DNA of 44,265 nt from Bacteroidales bacterium (GTDB taxonomy: Bacteria > Bacteroidota > Bacteroidia > Bacteroidales > UBA932), in NCBI GenBank assembly GCA_016287075.1, contig JAEEVC010000022.1, forward strand, positions 1 to 44,265, given 5' to 3'. Shown here in pieces: positions 24,375 through 32,817 of this stretch. Every line of letters starts with the position of its first letter. The stretch's first letter is position 1. A program made the translations under genes and the position numbers. Under the pieces are notes generated by a model. It searched no databases, had not been told where the DNA came from, and saw nothing but the letters and a program-made list of their open reading frames with translations.

Positions 24375-25790
24375 TTAAATTACGGCACCCCAATCCCGGA
24401 GCGTGGCGATGAGCGCGTCCGTGTCAACGGACTGGACGCTTACGTCTTCGCGGATGCTGTGGGCGGCGGCGACGCCGGCGGCCTGGCCCGTGCCCATGCA
24501 GCTGGCCTGGACGCGGAGGGAGGCGAGGGCGCGGCGGTCGGTGGAGATGCAGCGGCCGGCGACGAGGAGGTTGGGCCAGTCCGGCGCGATGAGGGCCCGG
24601 TAGGGGACATAGGCGGGCTGCTCCAGGGTGATGCGCACCTGGCTGGCGCCTTTGCTGGCATGCATGTCGATCGGGTGGGCGCCGCGGGAGATGCTGTCGG
24701 GATAGCGGAGCGCGGAAACATACTCTTCACCCGTGACGGTGTGTACTCCGACGATGCGGCGGGATTCGCGGATCCCGGCCTGGGGCGCCGAGGAGGAGAC
24801 ATAGCAGTCCTTGAACTCCGGGAAGTGTGTCCGCAGCAGGTCCACGAAGGTGAAGATGTCCTCGCGGAGCTTGCATTCGGCCGCCGTGAAATTGCGGTTG
24901 TCGGTCGAGTCGGCGGCGGTGCGGGTGATATTGACGGCGACGCTTCCCTTGTGGAGGACGTTGTTGAACCAGGGTCCGCCGAAGTCCGGCAGATCAGCGC
25001 CTTTCTCCTTGAGCTCCAGGAGTTTCTCCCGGACGGGAAGGCATTGGCTGGGACCGTTGATCCCGTTGTGGTACATGCAGTTTTTCAGGAGGTCGCTCTC
25101 CGTATCGACGCCGGAAAGGACGAAGCAGAAGGAGGACGGCTGCAGGTCTCCGTCCGGATTGGGCTGCATCGGCACGCCCGCCATCCATGCGAGGTCCGCG
25201 TCGCCCGTCGCGTCGATGAAGCGCTTGGCACGGAGGGTCTCCAGCCCGTTCTTGTTCTCGATGACGATCTGTTCTATGGTCTTTCCGGAGGCGATGCAGC
25301 CGATGAGCGACGAGTGCATGAAGAGGTCCACGCCCGCTTCCAGCACCATCCGCTGGGTGAGGAGCTTGTAGAGCTCGATGTCGAAATCGACATTGGCCTT
25401 GGGCCATTCGATGAAGGCGCCGCCCATTTTCTCCAGCCGCTGGACGAACTCCCACGGGATGCCGCCGATGACCAGCTCGCCCTTAAAGGCGAAGACGCTG
25501 AGCGGGGCGACGTAGCCGGCGGTCGCCATGCCGCCGAGGAAACCGTAGCGCTCGACGAGGGCGACTTTCGCCCCCTCGCGCGCGGCGGCGATGGCTGCGA
25601 TGAAGCCGGCCGGTCCGCCGCCGGCCACGACGACGTCATAGTCGCCGGCCTCGGCCGGCATCGCTTTGAAACGTCCCACGGCAGGGGAGCAGGAAACAAG
25701 GCCGGAGAGGGCCGCCTCGGAGCCCAAAGTGAGGGCGACGACGCCCGCGACGCTGTCTTTCAGGAAGAGCCTTCTGTCGATTTTCGCCAT
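24375..25790 (-). CDS. FAD-dependent oxidoreductase with Tat-like signal
   Basis: This 471-residue member of the FAD_oxidored group begins with DRRLFLKDSVAGVVALTLG. That twin-arginine-type signal is followed by a cysteine at 34 in LVSCS, so it may be an exported lipoprotein. The dinucleotide-binding motif is VVVAGGGPAGFIAAIAAA (GGGPAG at residues 57-62) with the acidic end of strand two in ALVERYG. A second nucleotide-contact region AKRFIDATGDADLAWMAG and the C-terminal LLVAGRCISTDRRALASLRVQASCMGTGQAAGVAA are typical of the family. The substrate is unknown; relatives often sit in glycan-use loci. Its 3' end is duplicated as a relic at 22504-22568. Confidence 0.85.
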   Translation of the reverse strand: MAKIDRRLFLKDSVAGVVALTLGSEAALSGLVSCSPAVGRFKAMPAEAGDYDVVVAGGGPAGFIAAIAAAREGAKVALVERYGFLGGMATAGYVAPLSVFAFKGELVIGGIPWEFVQRLEKMGGAFIEWPKANVDFDIELYKLLTQRMVLEAGVDLFMHSSLIGCIASGKTIEQIVIENKNGLETLRAKRFIDATGDADLAWMAGVPMQPNPDGDLQPSSFCFVLSGVDTESDLLKNCMYHNGINGPSQCLPVREKLLELKEKGADLPDFGGPWFNNVLHKGSVAVNITRTAADSTDNRNFTAAECKLREDIFTFVDLLRTHFPEFKDCYVSSSAPQAGIRESRRIVGVHTVTGEEYVSALRYPDSISRGAHPIDMHASKGASQVRITLEQPAYVPYRALIAPDWPNLLVAGRCISTDRRALASLRVQASCMGTGQAAGVAAAHSIREDVSVQSVDTDALIATLRDWGAVI

Positions 25791-25810
25791 ATGTGGTAGA
25801 ATTATGCCTG

Positions 25811-25818
25811 CAAATTTA
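25811..25818 (-). promoter_or_regulatory. -7 element of the FAD-oxidoreductase promoter
   Basis: TAAATTTG on the minus strand matches TAnnTTTG and lies 20 bases before the ATG. No good TTG is spaced upstream; the paired repeats at 25829-25858 occupy that place, which suggests an activator-dependent promoter. Confidence 0.55.
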
Positions 25819-25828
25819 ACGAAATAAC

Positions 25829-25858
25829 GGCGGATTTCACCCCAATGGGGCGGATTTC
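25829..25858. promoter_or_regulatory. paired direct repeats, probable operator
   Basis: GGCGGATTTC occurs at 25829-25838 and 25849-25858, exactly 20 bp (two helical turns) apart, with the palindrome CCCCAATGGGG at 25840-25850 between them. The pair lies just upstream of the -7 element of the minus-strand oxidoreductase gene. Confidence 0.5.
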
Positions 25859-25889
25859 GTCACAAGACCCCCTCCTTCACCACAATCAT

Positions 25890-25920
25890 TTGCCCCGTTC
25901 CGGGCCGGCCCCTATCTTCG
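25890..25920 (+). promoter_or_regulatory. promoter of the acyltransferase gene
   Basis: TTG at 25890-25892, a 20-bp spacer and TATCTTCG at 25913-25920 (one base from TAnnTTTG) precede the ATG at 25936 by 15 bases, predicting a very short leader. Confidence 0.6.
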
Positions 25921-25935
25921 CAAAAAAACAAAGCT

Positions 25936-27219
25936 ATGGTACAGGCCCTTCAGATTCCGCTCCGGATGCGGATCGACAATGCGGCGAACATCTACCCGGC
26001 CGCGCTCACCAAGAAATACGCCTCCCTGTTCCGCATGAGCGTGACGCTCGCGGAACCGGTGGATGTCTCGCTTCTCCAGGAGGCGCTGGAAACCGTCTCC
26101 GAACGGATACCCACCTTCCGCTGCCGTCTCCAGAGCGGCTCCTTCTGGTGGCACCTGAAGCGGCAGAAGAAAGCGCCGCAGGTGCGGCCGCTCGCGCCGC
26201 TGAACCGGCCCCATTTCCGGGACAACGGGGGCTTCCTCTACCGCGTGAGCCCGGACGGCTGCCGGATCGTCCTTGACGTCTTCCACGCCCTGACGGACGG
26301 AACCGGCGCGGAAACCTTCCTGCTGACGCTGACGGGTGAGTACCTGCGCCTGCGTTACGGGATTGACATCGTGTACGGGGGCAAGGTCCTGGATCCGCGG
26401 GACCGGCCCGCCGCCGATGAACTGGGGGACGCCTTCAAGAAGGTCTTTTCCGGCCGCCGCGGCGAACTGGAGAAGAGCGACGACGCCTATCATATTAAAG
26501 GTAAGAAACTTCCGTTCGCCGGCCTGCGCGATTGCTGCGTGACCGTATCTGCAGGCCAGGTACAGCGGCTTTGCGCGATGTACGGCTGCACGGTGACGGA
26601 ACTGGTGACGGCAGCGATGGTCTGTTCCCTGCAGGACATGCACCGGGAGGACCCCGATTCGGCGCGCCTTTCCGTGCTCCGGGTGAGCGTCCCGGTCAAT
26701 CTCAGGCCCTTCTACGGGAGCCGCACCCTCCGGAACTTCGCCTCCTATGTCAATCTCGGCGTGGACGTGAAGGACGGATACCTGCCTTTCGGGGAGCTGG
26801 TGCACCGGATCCGGGTGCAGAAGCGGGAGATGCTGCGCCGGGAAAACCTCGAGCCGAAAATCGCCGCCAACGTCTCCCTCGAAGAGAATGTCGCCGTCCG
26901 GTGCATTCCCCTTTTCATCAAGAAGCCCGTCATCGACGCCGTCAACCGGCACCATGGCGACCGCTACTTCTCCCAGACCCTCTCCAGCCTCGGCCGGGTG
27001 GAACTGCCGGAATCGATGCGGCCGTATGTCGTTGATTTCGACTTCATTCTCGGCCGCCAGCGGAACAATGCCGGCGCGACGACCTGCACGAGTTGCGGCG
27101 ACCGGCTCCATATCCATTTCTCCCGGAGCATCGCCGACGACCGCTTCGAGCGGGGGGTCGTCGCCCTCTTCCATGAACTCGGCTTCCGGGCGGAAGTCGT
27201 CCACGGAATCCTTGCCTGA
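25936..27219 (+). CDS. condensation-type acyltransferase
   Basis: This 427-residue protein is of the CoA-dependent acyltransferase/condensation fold. The catalytic HxxxD motif is seen in DVFHALTDGTGAETF (histidine near 117, aspartate near 121). The family's second conserved region, RVSVPVNLRPFYGSRTLRNFASYVN, lies in the C-terminal half. It has no signal peptide. Relatives include alcohol acetyltransferases and free-standing condensation enzymes, so the acyl donor and acceptor remain open. It ends 38 bp before the start of a lipid-type glycosyltransferase gene that has its own promoter. Modification of a glycolipid is a speculative link. Confidence 0.7.
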   Translation: MVQALQIPLRMRIDNAANIYPAALTKKYASLFRMSVTLAEPVDVSLLQEALETVSERIPTFRCRLQSGSFWWHLKRQKKAPQVRPLAPLNRPHFRDNGGFLYRVSPDGCRIVLDVFHALTDGTGAETFLLTLTGEYLRLRYGIDIVYGGKVLDPRDRPAADELGDAFKKVFSGRRGELEKSDDAYHIKGKKLPFAGLRDCCVTVSAGQVQRLCAMYGCTVTELVTAAMVCSLQDMHREDPDSARLSVLRVSVPVNLRPFYGSRTLRNFASYVNLGVDVKDGYLPFGELVHRIRVQKREMLRRENLEPKIAANVSLEENVAVRCIPLFIKKPVIDAVNRHHGDRYFSQTLSSLGRVELPESMRPYVVDFDFILGRQRNNAGATTCTSCGDRLHIHFSRSIADDRFERGVVALFHELGFRAEVVHGILA

Positions 27220-27242
27220 GCCGTTTTTTGCCGGGAAATGCG

Positions 27243-27250
27243 TATCTTTG
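27243..27250 (+). promoter_or_regulatory. -7 element directly before the GT4 gene
   Basis: TATCTTTG matches TAnnTTTG and ends 7 bases before the ATG at 27258, so transcription should begin at or next to the start codon. No well-spaced TTG is seen. Confidence 0.6.
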
Positions 27251-27257
27251 CAGTACT

Positions 27258-28427
27258 ATGGAAACGAATATCGGACTTTTCAATGAATGCTTCCCGCCCG
27301 TAATGGACGGCGTGTCCGTATGCGTACAGAACTACGCCTACTGGATGCAGAAAAAGGTCGGCGGCGTGTCCGTCATCACCCCGAACAATCCGGGGGCCGA
27401 CTACAGCGACTGTGACTATGAAGTGCTTCAGTACTTTTCCGTGCCCGTGCCGTTCCGCCCGCCGTACAAGACCGGCATCGCGGAAATCGACCCGGCTTTC
27501 CTGAAAAAGCTCGTGGAGCGACGCTTCAAGATCGTCCATGCCCATTCGCCATTCGCCTCCGGCCTCGCGGCCGCCCATGTGGCGAAACTCCGCGGGATTC
27601 CGCTGGTGGCGACCTTCCACTCCAAGTACCGGGACGACTTTTCCCGGGTCATCCCCTCGAAGCGGATCGTCAACCGGATCATCAAGCGGATCATCGAGTT
27701 CTATGGCCGGGCCGACGAGGTCTGGGTGCCGCAGGCGTCCGTCGAGGAGGTCATCCGCGAGTACGGCTTCAAGGGCCCCGTCGAGGTCGTGGACAATGGC
27801 AGCGACCTGGTCGCCGACCGGCCGGAAACCTTCTTCGCCGATGCCCGGAAGGAACTGGGAATCAGTCCGGATGAATTCGTGATGCTCTTTGTGGGGCAGC
27901 ATATCTGGGAGAAGAATGTCCGCTTCATCATCGATGCTCTGGAGCGGGTGAAGGACGTCCCGTTCCGGATGTTCTTCGTCGGCAACGGGTATGCCGCGGA
28001 TGCGATGAAGGACCTGGTCTCGGAAAAGGGGCTGGACAGCCGGGTCACCTTTGCCGGCACCCTGACCGACCGGGCGGCGATTACGAAGTATTACGCCGCG
28101 GCCGACCTCTTCCTCTTCCCGTCGCTCTATGATAATGCGCCGCTGGTCGTGCGCGAGGCGGCCGCCCTCCATACGCCGGCCGTCATGATCGACGGTGCGA
28201 CGGCCGCGACCATCCTGCGGGACGGCGAGAACGGCTTCCTGATTCCCAATGACCTGGAGGCGTTTGCCGCGCGGCTCCGCGAGCTGATCCATGACCCGGA
28301 AAGGGTCCATCGCGTCGGCATCCAGGCATCCCGGACCATCGTCCGCTCCTGGGAAGACGTGGTCGGAGAAGTCCTGGACCGTTATAACCGGCTGATTGCC
28401 AGGAAGTCGCTGATAACCGTGCTCTAG
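27258..28427 (+). CDS. GT4-family glycosyltransferase
   Basis: Starting at 27258, this encodes 389 residues. The N-terminal Rossmann domain begins NIGLFNECFPPVMDGVSVCVQNYA and includes FKIVHAHSPFASGLAAAHVAK and LVATFHSKYRDDF. The C-terminal donor-binding domain has MLFVGQHIWEKNVRFIIDAL and AADLFLFPSLYDNAPLVVREAAALHTPAV, the EX7E region with aspartate replacing the first glutamate. The sequence resembles 1,2-diacylglycerol 3-glucosyltransferases that make membrane glycolipids. Acceptor and sugar are not fixed by sequence. An upstream ATG ten codons earlier is rejected because it would lie within the promoter. Confidence 0.85.
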   Translation: METNIGLFNECFPPVMDGVSVCVQNYAYWMQKKVGGVSVITPNNPGADYSDCDYEVLQYFSVPVPFRPPYKTGIAEIDPAFLKKLVERRFKIVHAHSPFASGLAAAHVAKLRGIPLVATFHSKYRDDFSRVIPSKRIVNRIIKRIIEFYGRADEVWVPQASVEEVIREYGFKGPVEVVDNGSDLVADRPETFFADARKELGISPDEFVMLFVGQHIWEKNVRFIIDALERVKDVPFRMFFVGNGYAADAMKDLVSEKGLDSRVTFAGTLTDRAAITKYYAAADLFLFPSLYDNAPLVVREAAALHTPAVMIDGATAATILRDGENGFLIPNDLEAFAARLRELIHDPERVHRVGIQASRTIVRSWEDVVGEVLDRYNRLIARKSLITVL

Positions 28428-29461
28428 GCCAGTTCGATGCCGGCCGCGCGGCAGGCGAGGCGCATGTCCTCCGGCCAGATGCCGGCCTGGATCTCGCCGA
28501 TGTGCGCCTTCCGGAGCAGGTACATGCAGAGCCGGGACTGGCCGATGCCACCCCCGATGGTCTGCGGCAGTTCGCCCGCGAGCAGTTTCCTGTGGAAAAA
28601 GAGTTCCGCCTTCTCCTCCTGGTGCCGGATGGCGAGCTGGCGGAGCAGGGCGTCGCGGTCGACGCGGATGCCCATGCTGGAGACCTCGAAAGCGATGTCG
28701 AGCACGTTGTCCCAGAGGAGGAGGTCGCCGTTGAACCCTTCGAAGCCGTCTTCGTTGGGGGTGCTCCAGTCGTCATAGTCCGCGGCGCGGCCGTCATGCG
28801 GGACGCCGTCGCCCAGCGCGCCGCCGATGCCGATGATGAAGACGGCGCCGTACTCCCGGACGATTTCCGTCTCCCGTTCTTTCGGGGAGAGGGACGGGAA
28901 ACGCCGGCGCAGCTCCTCCGCGTGGATGAAATGGATTTCGTCGGGCAGTTCCGGCCGGATCTGCGGGAATTCGACGTAGAGGCGGTTTTCCGTCACCTTG
29001 ATGGCTTCGTAGATCTTCCGGACGGTCCGGCGGAGGTAGTCGAGGGTGCGGTCTTCCGGTCGGATGACCTTTTCCCAGTCCCACTGGTCCACATAGATGG
29101 AGTGGATGTTGTCGAGGTCCTCGTCCGGCCGGAGGGCGTTCATGTCGGTATAGATACCCCGGCCCGGAACCACACCCAACTCGCCGAGTTTGAGGCGCTT
29201 CCATTTCGCCAGCGAGTGGACGACCTCGGCGGGGGCGTCCCCGAGCGCCTTGACCGGGAACCGGACCGGCCGCTCGACGCCGTTGAGGTCGTCGTTGAGT
29301 CCCATGCCGCTCGGAACCACCATGGGCGCCGTCACCCGCAGCAGGGCGAGCTGGGCGGAAAGATTGCTCTGGAACATGTCTTTTACGGCCTTGATGGCCT
29401 TTTCGGTCTGTTCCGTACTGTCAAACAGGTTCCGGTAGCGGGCGGGAAGGATGAGGGACAT
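28424..29461 (-). CDS. asnA: aspartate--ammonia ligase
   Basis: This 345-residue protein is full length for AsnA, the ammonia-dependent asparagine synthetase related to class II aminoacyl-tRNA synthetases. Recognisable stretches are LNDDLNGVERPVRFPVKA, VVHSLAKWKRLKLGELGVVPGRGIYTDMNALRPDEDLDNIHSIYVDQWDWEKVI and a C-terminal GGGIGQSRLCMYLLRKAHIGEIQAGIWP. It makes asparagine from aspartate, ammonia and ATP. Its 3' end overlaps the convergent glycosyltransferase by four bases. The promoter (minus TAACTTTG, 29478-29485) overlaps that of the divergent peptidase gene. Confidence 0.96.
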   Translation of the reverse strand: MSLILPARYRNLFDSTEQTEKAIKAVKDMFQSNLSAQLALLRVTAPMVVPSGMGLNDDLNGVERPVRFPVKALGDAPAEVVHSLAKWKRLKLGELGVVPGRGIYTDMNALRPDEDLDNIHSIYVDQWDWEKVIRPEDRTLDYLRRTVRKIYEAIKVTENRLYVEFPQIRPELPDEIHFIHAEELRRRFPSLSPKERETEIVREYGAVFIIGIGGALGDGVPHDGRAADYDDWSTPNEDGFEGFNGDLLLWDNVLDIAFEVSSMGIRVDRDALLRQLAIRHQEEKAELFFHRKLLAGELPQTIGGGIGQSRLCMYLLRKAHIGEIQAGIWPEDMRLACRAAGIELA

Positions 29462-29474
29462 AGGGTCTTGTTTT

Positions 29475-29507
29475 TTGCAAAGTTAGGACAAATCCTTAAA
29501 TTTGTAA
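29475..29507. promoter_or_regulatory. interlocked divergent promoters (asnA / C26 peptidase)
   Basis: For the plus strand, TTG at 29475-29477 and TAAATTTG at 29497-29504 are 19 bp apart. For the minus strand, TAACTTTG is the complement of 29478-29485, with TTA 19 bp upstream. Each promoter's upstream element abuts the other's -7, so RNA polymerase can probably occupy only one at a time. Confidence 0.65.
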
Positions 29508-29524
29508 CCTTACTGCATGCGGAA

Positions 29525-30289
29525 ATGAAGAGAAAGTTGTGCCTTGCCATCCTGCTGGCCTTCCTGTGCCTGGCCCTTCCGGCCCGGCGGAAGGCACCGC
29601 TCGTCGGTGTGTCGGCGGGCATCAGCCGGGGCGGGTCCCATATCGTCCCGAATACCTACGTCGATGCGGTCCGCAAGGCGGGCGGCATCCCTGTGATTAT
29701 GCCGGTTCTGACCGATTCCGCTGCCGTGGAGGCCGTCCTCGCGCGGCTTGACGGCGTGCTTTTCACCGGCGGCGACGATATCCATCCCGCCCGTTACGGG
29801 GAGGCCATCCTTCCCGGTGCCGGTGTCGAGATCGAAGCCAGGAGGGATACCAGCGACCTGCTCTATGCACGCGCCGCCCTGCGCCGGCACAAGACCGTGC
29901 TGGCCATCTGCCGCGGCGCGCAGTTGATGAATGTCGCCGCCGGCGGGTCCCTGTACCAGGACCTCCCGTCCCAGCATCCGGGCCCGGTCGCCCACCGGCA
30001 GACAGCCCCCGACGGTGCCCCGTCCCATCTGGTTTATTGCGACGAAGGGGGATTCCTCCGGGATATCTACGGGCTGGATACGCTGGCTGTCAATTCTTTC
30101 CATCACCAGGCGGTCAAAGTGCTCGCACCGATATACACGCGTGTCGCCGTGGCGGAGGACGGGATTGTCGAAGCTTTCAGCAACCGCTGGGTCCTCGCCG
30201 TGCAGTTCCACCCGGAGAAGATGCTCGCCGCCGGTGACGAGGACTGGCTGCCGCTCTTCCGTGCATTCATCGCCCGCTGTCGGCATTGA
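29525..30289 (+). CDS. gamma-glutamyl-gamma-aminobutyrate hydrolase family (C26) protein
   Basis: The start at 29525 gives 254 residues with a signal peptide of about 20 residues, so the enzyme is exported. The class I glutamine-amidotransferase-like catalytic set is present: nucleophile cysteine in LAICRGAQLMNVAAGGSLYQDL, histidine and glutamate in AVQFHPEKM. LFTGGDDIHPARYGE is the PuuD/C26 signature. Family members cleave gamma-glutamyl bonds. Being next to asnA and followed by a glutamine-type transporter, it may release glutamate or glutamine from periplasmic gamma-glutamyl compounds. That link is inferred. Confidence 0.85.
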   Translation: MKRKLCLAILLAFLCLALPARRKAPLVGVSAGISRGGSHIVPNTYVDAVRKAGGIPVIMPVLTDSAAVEAVLARLDGVLFTGGDDIHPARYGEAILPGAGVEIEARRDTSDLLYARAALRRHKTVLAICRGAQLMNVAAGGSLYQDLPSQHPGPVAHRQTAPDGAPSHLVYCDEGGFLRDIYGLDTLAVNSFHHQAVKVLAPIYTRVAVAEDGIVEAFSNRWVLAVQFHPEKMLAAGDEDWLPLFRAFIARCRH

Positions 30290-30325
30290 CCCTTGGCCTG
30301 TTCTACTCTAATCCCGAATCATCCC

Positions 30326-31351
30326 ATGGACATCCGGATCGACATTGGCGGCAAGAAGCCGATCTACCGGCAGCTGCTGGAGCAGATAGAAAACGACATC
30401 CGCGAGGGACGCCTGCTTCCGGGCAGCCTGCTCCCTTCCATGAATGAACTCGCCGACAGCCTGGACATCTCCCGGGAGACGGTCAAGAAGACCTACGGCA
30501 TCCTGCGGGACCGGGGATTCGTCGTCCCCCAGCAGGGGAAGGGGTTCTATGTCGCGGACCGGGATGCTGGCGCCAGGCCGCGTATCCTCGTGCTGTTCGA
30601 CAAGTTCAGCATCTATAAGCAGATCCTGTACAATTCCATCGCGGAGGAATTCGGCCCCCGCGCGGAACTGACGGTGCTGACCCATGACCAGAGCCTGGAC
30701 CTGTTCGCCCATTATCTGGACATGTACCTGGGGGCCTTCGACTATTATATCGTGATTCCCCATTTCCCGCTGGACGCGGCCTCGCAGGGGCGGGCGGCGA
30801 AACTCGTTTCCCGCATCCCGTACCCGAAACTGGTGCTCGTGGATTATCTGCCGGAAAACCTGCCGGGCCATTACGGCGCTGTCTATCAGGACTTTGAACA
30901 TGATGTCTGCGAAGGCCTCCGGCAGGGGCTCGACAAACTCAGGCAGACGGCGGGACTCCATGTGATTACCTTGCCGACGAGTCTGTATGGTCCCGTGATG
31001 CGGAAGGGAATCGCCCGGTTCTGCGAAGACAACGGCATTCCGGTGCGTTTTTCCACGGCCCCGCCCGAGCGGATCGAAAAAGGGGAGACCTTCCTCATCC
31101 TGAATTCCCAGCTGGACTGGGGCCTCGCCGCGCTGGCCCGCCGGATCAAGGCGCAGGGGCTCGCGGTCGGCGAGGACGTGTTCGTCATCGCCTACAATGA
31201 CGTCGATCTCAACGAAGTGGTCCTCGGCGGCCTCACGACGGTCTCGACGGACTTCCGGCTGATGGGCAGGACCGCGGCCCGGATGATCCTGGACCGCCGT
31301 TTTGAAAAAATCCACTGCCCGTTCCGCATGAACCGGCGCAGTACTTTCTGA
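30326..31351 (+). CDS. GntR-type regulator with PBP1 sugar-binding domain
   Basis: The start at 30326 (MDIRIDIGGKKPIYRQLLEQ) gives 341 residues. Residues 1-75 are a GntR winged helix (IENDIREGRLLPGSLLPSMNELADSLDISRETVKKTYGILRDRGFV). Residues of about 85-335 are a LacI/PBP1-type ligand-binding domain (RILVLFDKFSIYKQILYNSI, FVIAYNDVDLNEVVLGGLTTVSTDF). Such hybrids control sugar-use genes in Bacteroidetes. The nearest downstream genes encode an amino-acid-type transporter, and a sugar locus lies 7 kb further on. It is a candidate for binding the ten-base phased repeats there, but no binding evidence is visible. Confidence 0.85.
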   Translation: MDIRIDIGGKKPIYRQLLEQIENDIREGRLLPGSLLPSMNELADSLDISRETVKKTYGILRDRGFVVPQQGKGFYVADRDAGARPRILVLFDKFSIYKQILYNSIAEEFGPRAELTVLTHDQSLDLFAHYLDMYLGAFDYYIVIPHFPLDAASQGRAAKLVSRIPYPKLVLVDYLPENLPGHYGAVYQDFEHDVCEGLRQGLDKLRQTAGLHVITLPTSLYGPVMRKGIARFCEDNGIPVRFSTAPPERIEKGETFLILNSQLDWGLAALARRIKAQGLAVGEDVFVIAYNDVDLNEVVLGGLTTVSTDFRLMGRTAARMILDRRFEKIHCPFRMNRRSTF

Positions 31352-31385
31352 GAAACGGGATGGAAACTTTCAGCTTGTTGCCGCT

Positions 31386-32816
31386 ATGAAACTGAGACGG
31401 ATAGCCCTGGCCGTTGCGCTGTGTGCCCTTTCCGGATGTTCCGGGCAGGACGGGGGGACATTGGACCTCCGTTCCGAAGCGGACCTTTCCGGTCTCACGC
31501 TTGCCACGACCAAGGGAAGTTATTACCTGGACAAGTTCTCGAAGCGTTCGGATGTGGACCTGTTCGTGGCGAATTCGGAGTCCGACGGCGTGCAGGCCGT
31601 GCTCTCGGGGATGGCCGATGTCTTTGTGGGTGATGAAGTTACGCTCACACCGGAGGACATGGACAGGCTGGGTGTGAAGCTGGCCTTCCGGGGAGAGGAG
31701 ACGTTCGATGTGGCCTTTGCCGTCAATAAGGACGACAGGGCGTTCAAGCGCCGGCTCGACGCTTTCCTCTCGTCGGCGCCCCTTGAAGACATCATTGCCT
31801 ACTGGCGGGACGGCGGCCCGGCCATGGAAGAGCCTGCCTGGGAGGTGGATCCGGAAGCAGCCCCGCTGGTCGATATCTGCGTGACGGACCTTTCTCCCGT
31901 CAGTTATATCGGTGACGAAGGGGAGTGGATGGGATTCGACATCGATATCCTGCGCCGTTTCTCCCACTCCGTCGGGCGGGATTTCGAGGTGCGGTTCCAG
32001 GACCTGACCTCGGCCATCATCGCCCTGCAGACCGGAGAGGCCGATTGCATTTCCGGCTGCCTGCTGGTCACGGAGGAACGCAAGAACTCCGTGGACTTTT
32101 CCATTCCGTACTATACGTGTCACCCCGCCTATTTCATTGCCGATCAGGATCATAAGATCCCGATGGAAATGGGGGAACGCCTGAAGCGGAACCTGGTGAC
32201 GGACGGCCGTTGGAAACTGATTGCCCGGGGGCTGCTCGAGACTGTCAAGATCACGCTGCTGTCCATCCTGCTGGGAACCGTGCTGGGCGCAGGCATCTGC
32301 GCCTGCCTGCGGAGCCGCCGGAAATGGGTGCGCTCGCTGGCCCGACTGTACGGAAGCTTCATCAATGGCATGCCCACACTGGTGCTGCTCCTTATCATGT
32401 TCTATGTGGTCCTGGCCGGAACCGGCATCAGCGCCTCGCTGGTGGCCGTCATTACCTTCGCCCTGTGTTTCGCCTCCTCGGCCGGAAGAATCTTCGACAC
32501 GTCCATCTCGTCGGTTTCCAAGGGACAGCGGGAAGCCGGCCTGGCCCTGGGCTTTACGCCCTTCAAGACCTTCACCGGCATTGTCTTCCCGCAGGCGCTC
32601 AAGAACGGCCTGCCGAACTTTGCGGGGGAATGTGTTTCGCTCCTGAAGGGAACTTCCATCGTGGGATACATTGCCATCCAGGACCTCACGCGGGCCGTCG
32701 ACCTGATTCGCGGCCGTACCTATGACGCGCTGGTCCCCCTGCTGATCGTGACGGTCCTGTACTTTGTCCTGGCCTGGCTCATCCGCCTTTCATTGAACCT
32801 TTTCCTGAAGAAGTAA
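31386..32816 (+). CDS. amino-acid ABC transporter, fused binding protein and permease
   Basis: This encodes 476 residues with a lipoprotein-like signal (ALSGCSG, cysteine near 18). Residues of about 25-135 resemble half of a family-3 solute-binding domain ([32 protein letters not shown]). Residues of about 145-255 hold a second ([52 protein letters not shown]). From about 275 to the end is a GlnP/HisM-type permease ([22 protein letters not shown] and the EAA loop [25 protein letters not shown]). Binding and transport are thus on one chain. The ATPase gene starts one base after the stop. Confidence 0.87.
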   Translation: MKLRRIALAVALCALSGCSGQDGGTLDLRSEADLSGLTLATTKGSYYLDKFSKRSDVDLFVANSESDGVQAVLSGMADVFVGDEVTLTPEDMDRLGVKLAFRGEETFDVAFAVNKDDRAFKRRLDAFLSSAPLEDIIAYWRDGGPAMEEPAWEVDPEAAPLVDICVTDLSPVSYIGDEGEWMGFDIDILRRFSHSVGRDFEVRFQDLTSAIIALQTGEADCISGCLLVTEERKNSVDFSIPYYTCHPAYFIADQDHKIPMEMGERLKRNLVTDGRWKLIARGLLETVKITLLSILLGTVLGAGICACLRSRRKWVRSLARLYGSFINGMPTLVLLLIMFYVVLAGTGISASLVAVITFALCFASSAGRIFDTSISSVSKGQREAGLALGFTPFKTFTGIVFPQALKNGLPNFAGECVSLLKGTSIVGYIAIQDLTRAVDLIRGRTYDALVPLLIVTVLYFVLAWLIRLSLNLFLKK

Positions 32817-32817
32817 C

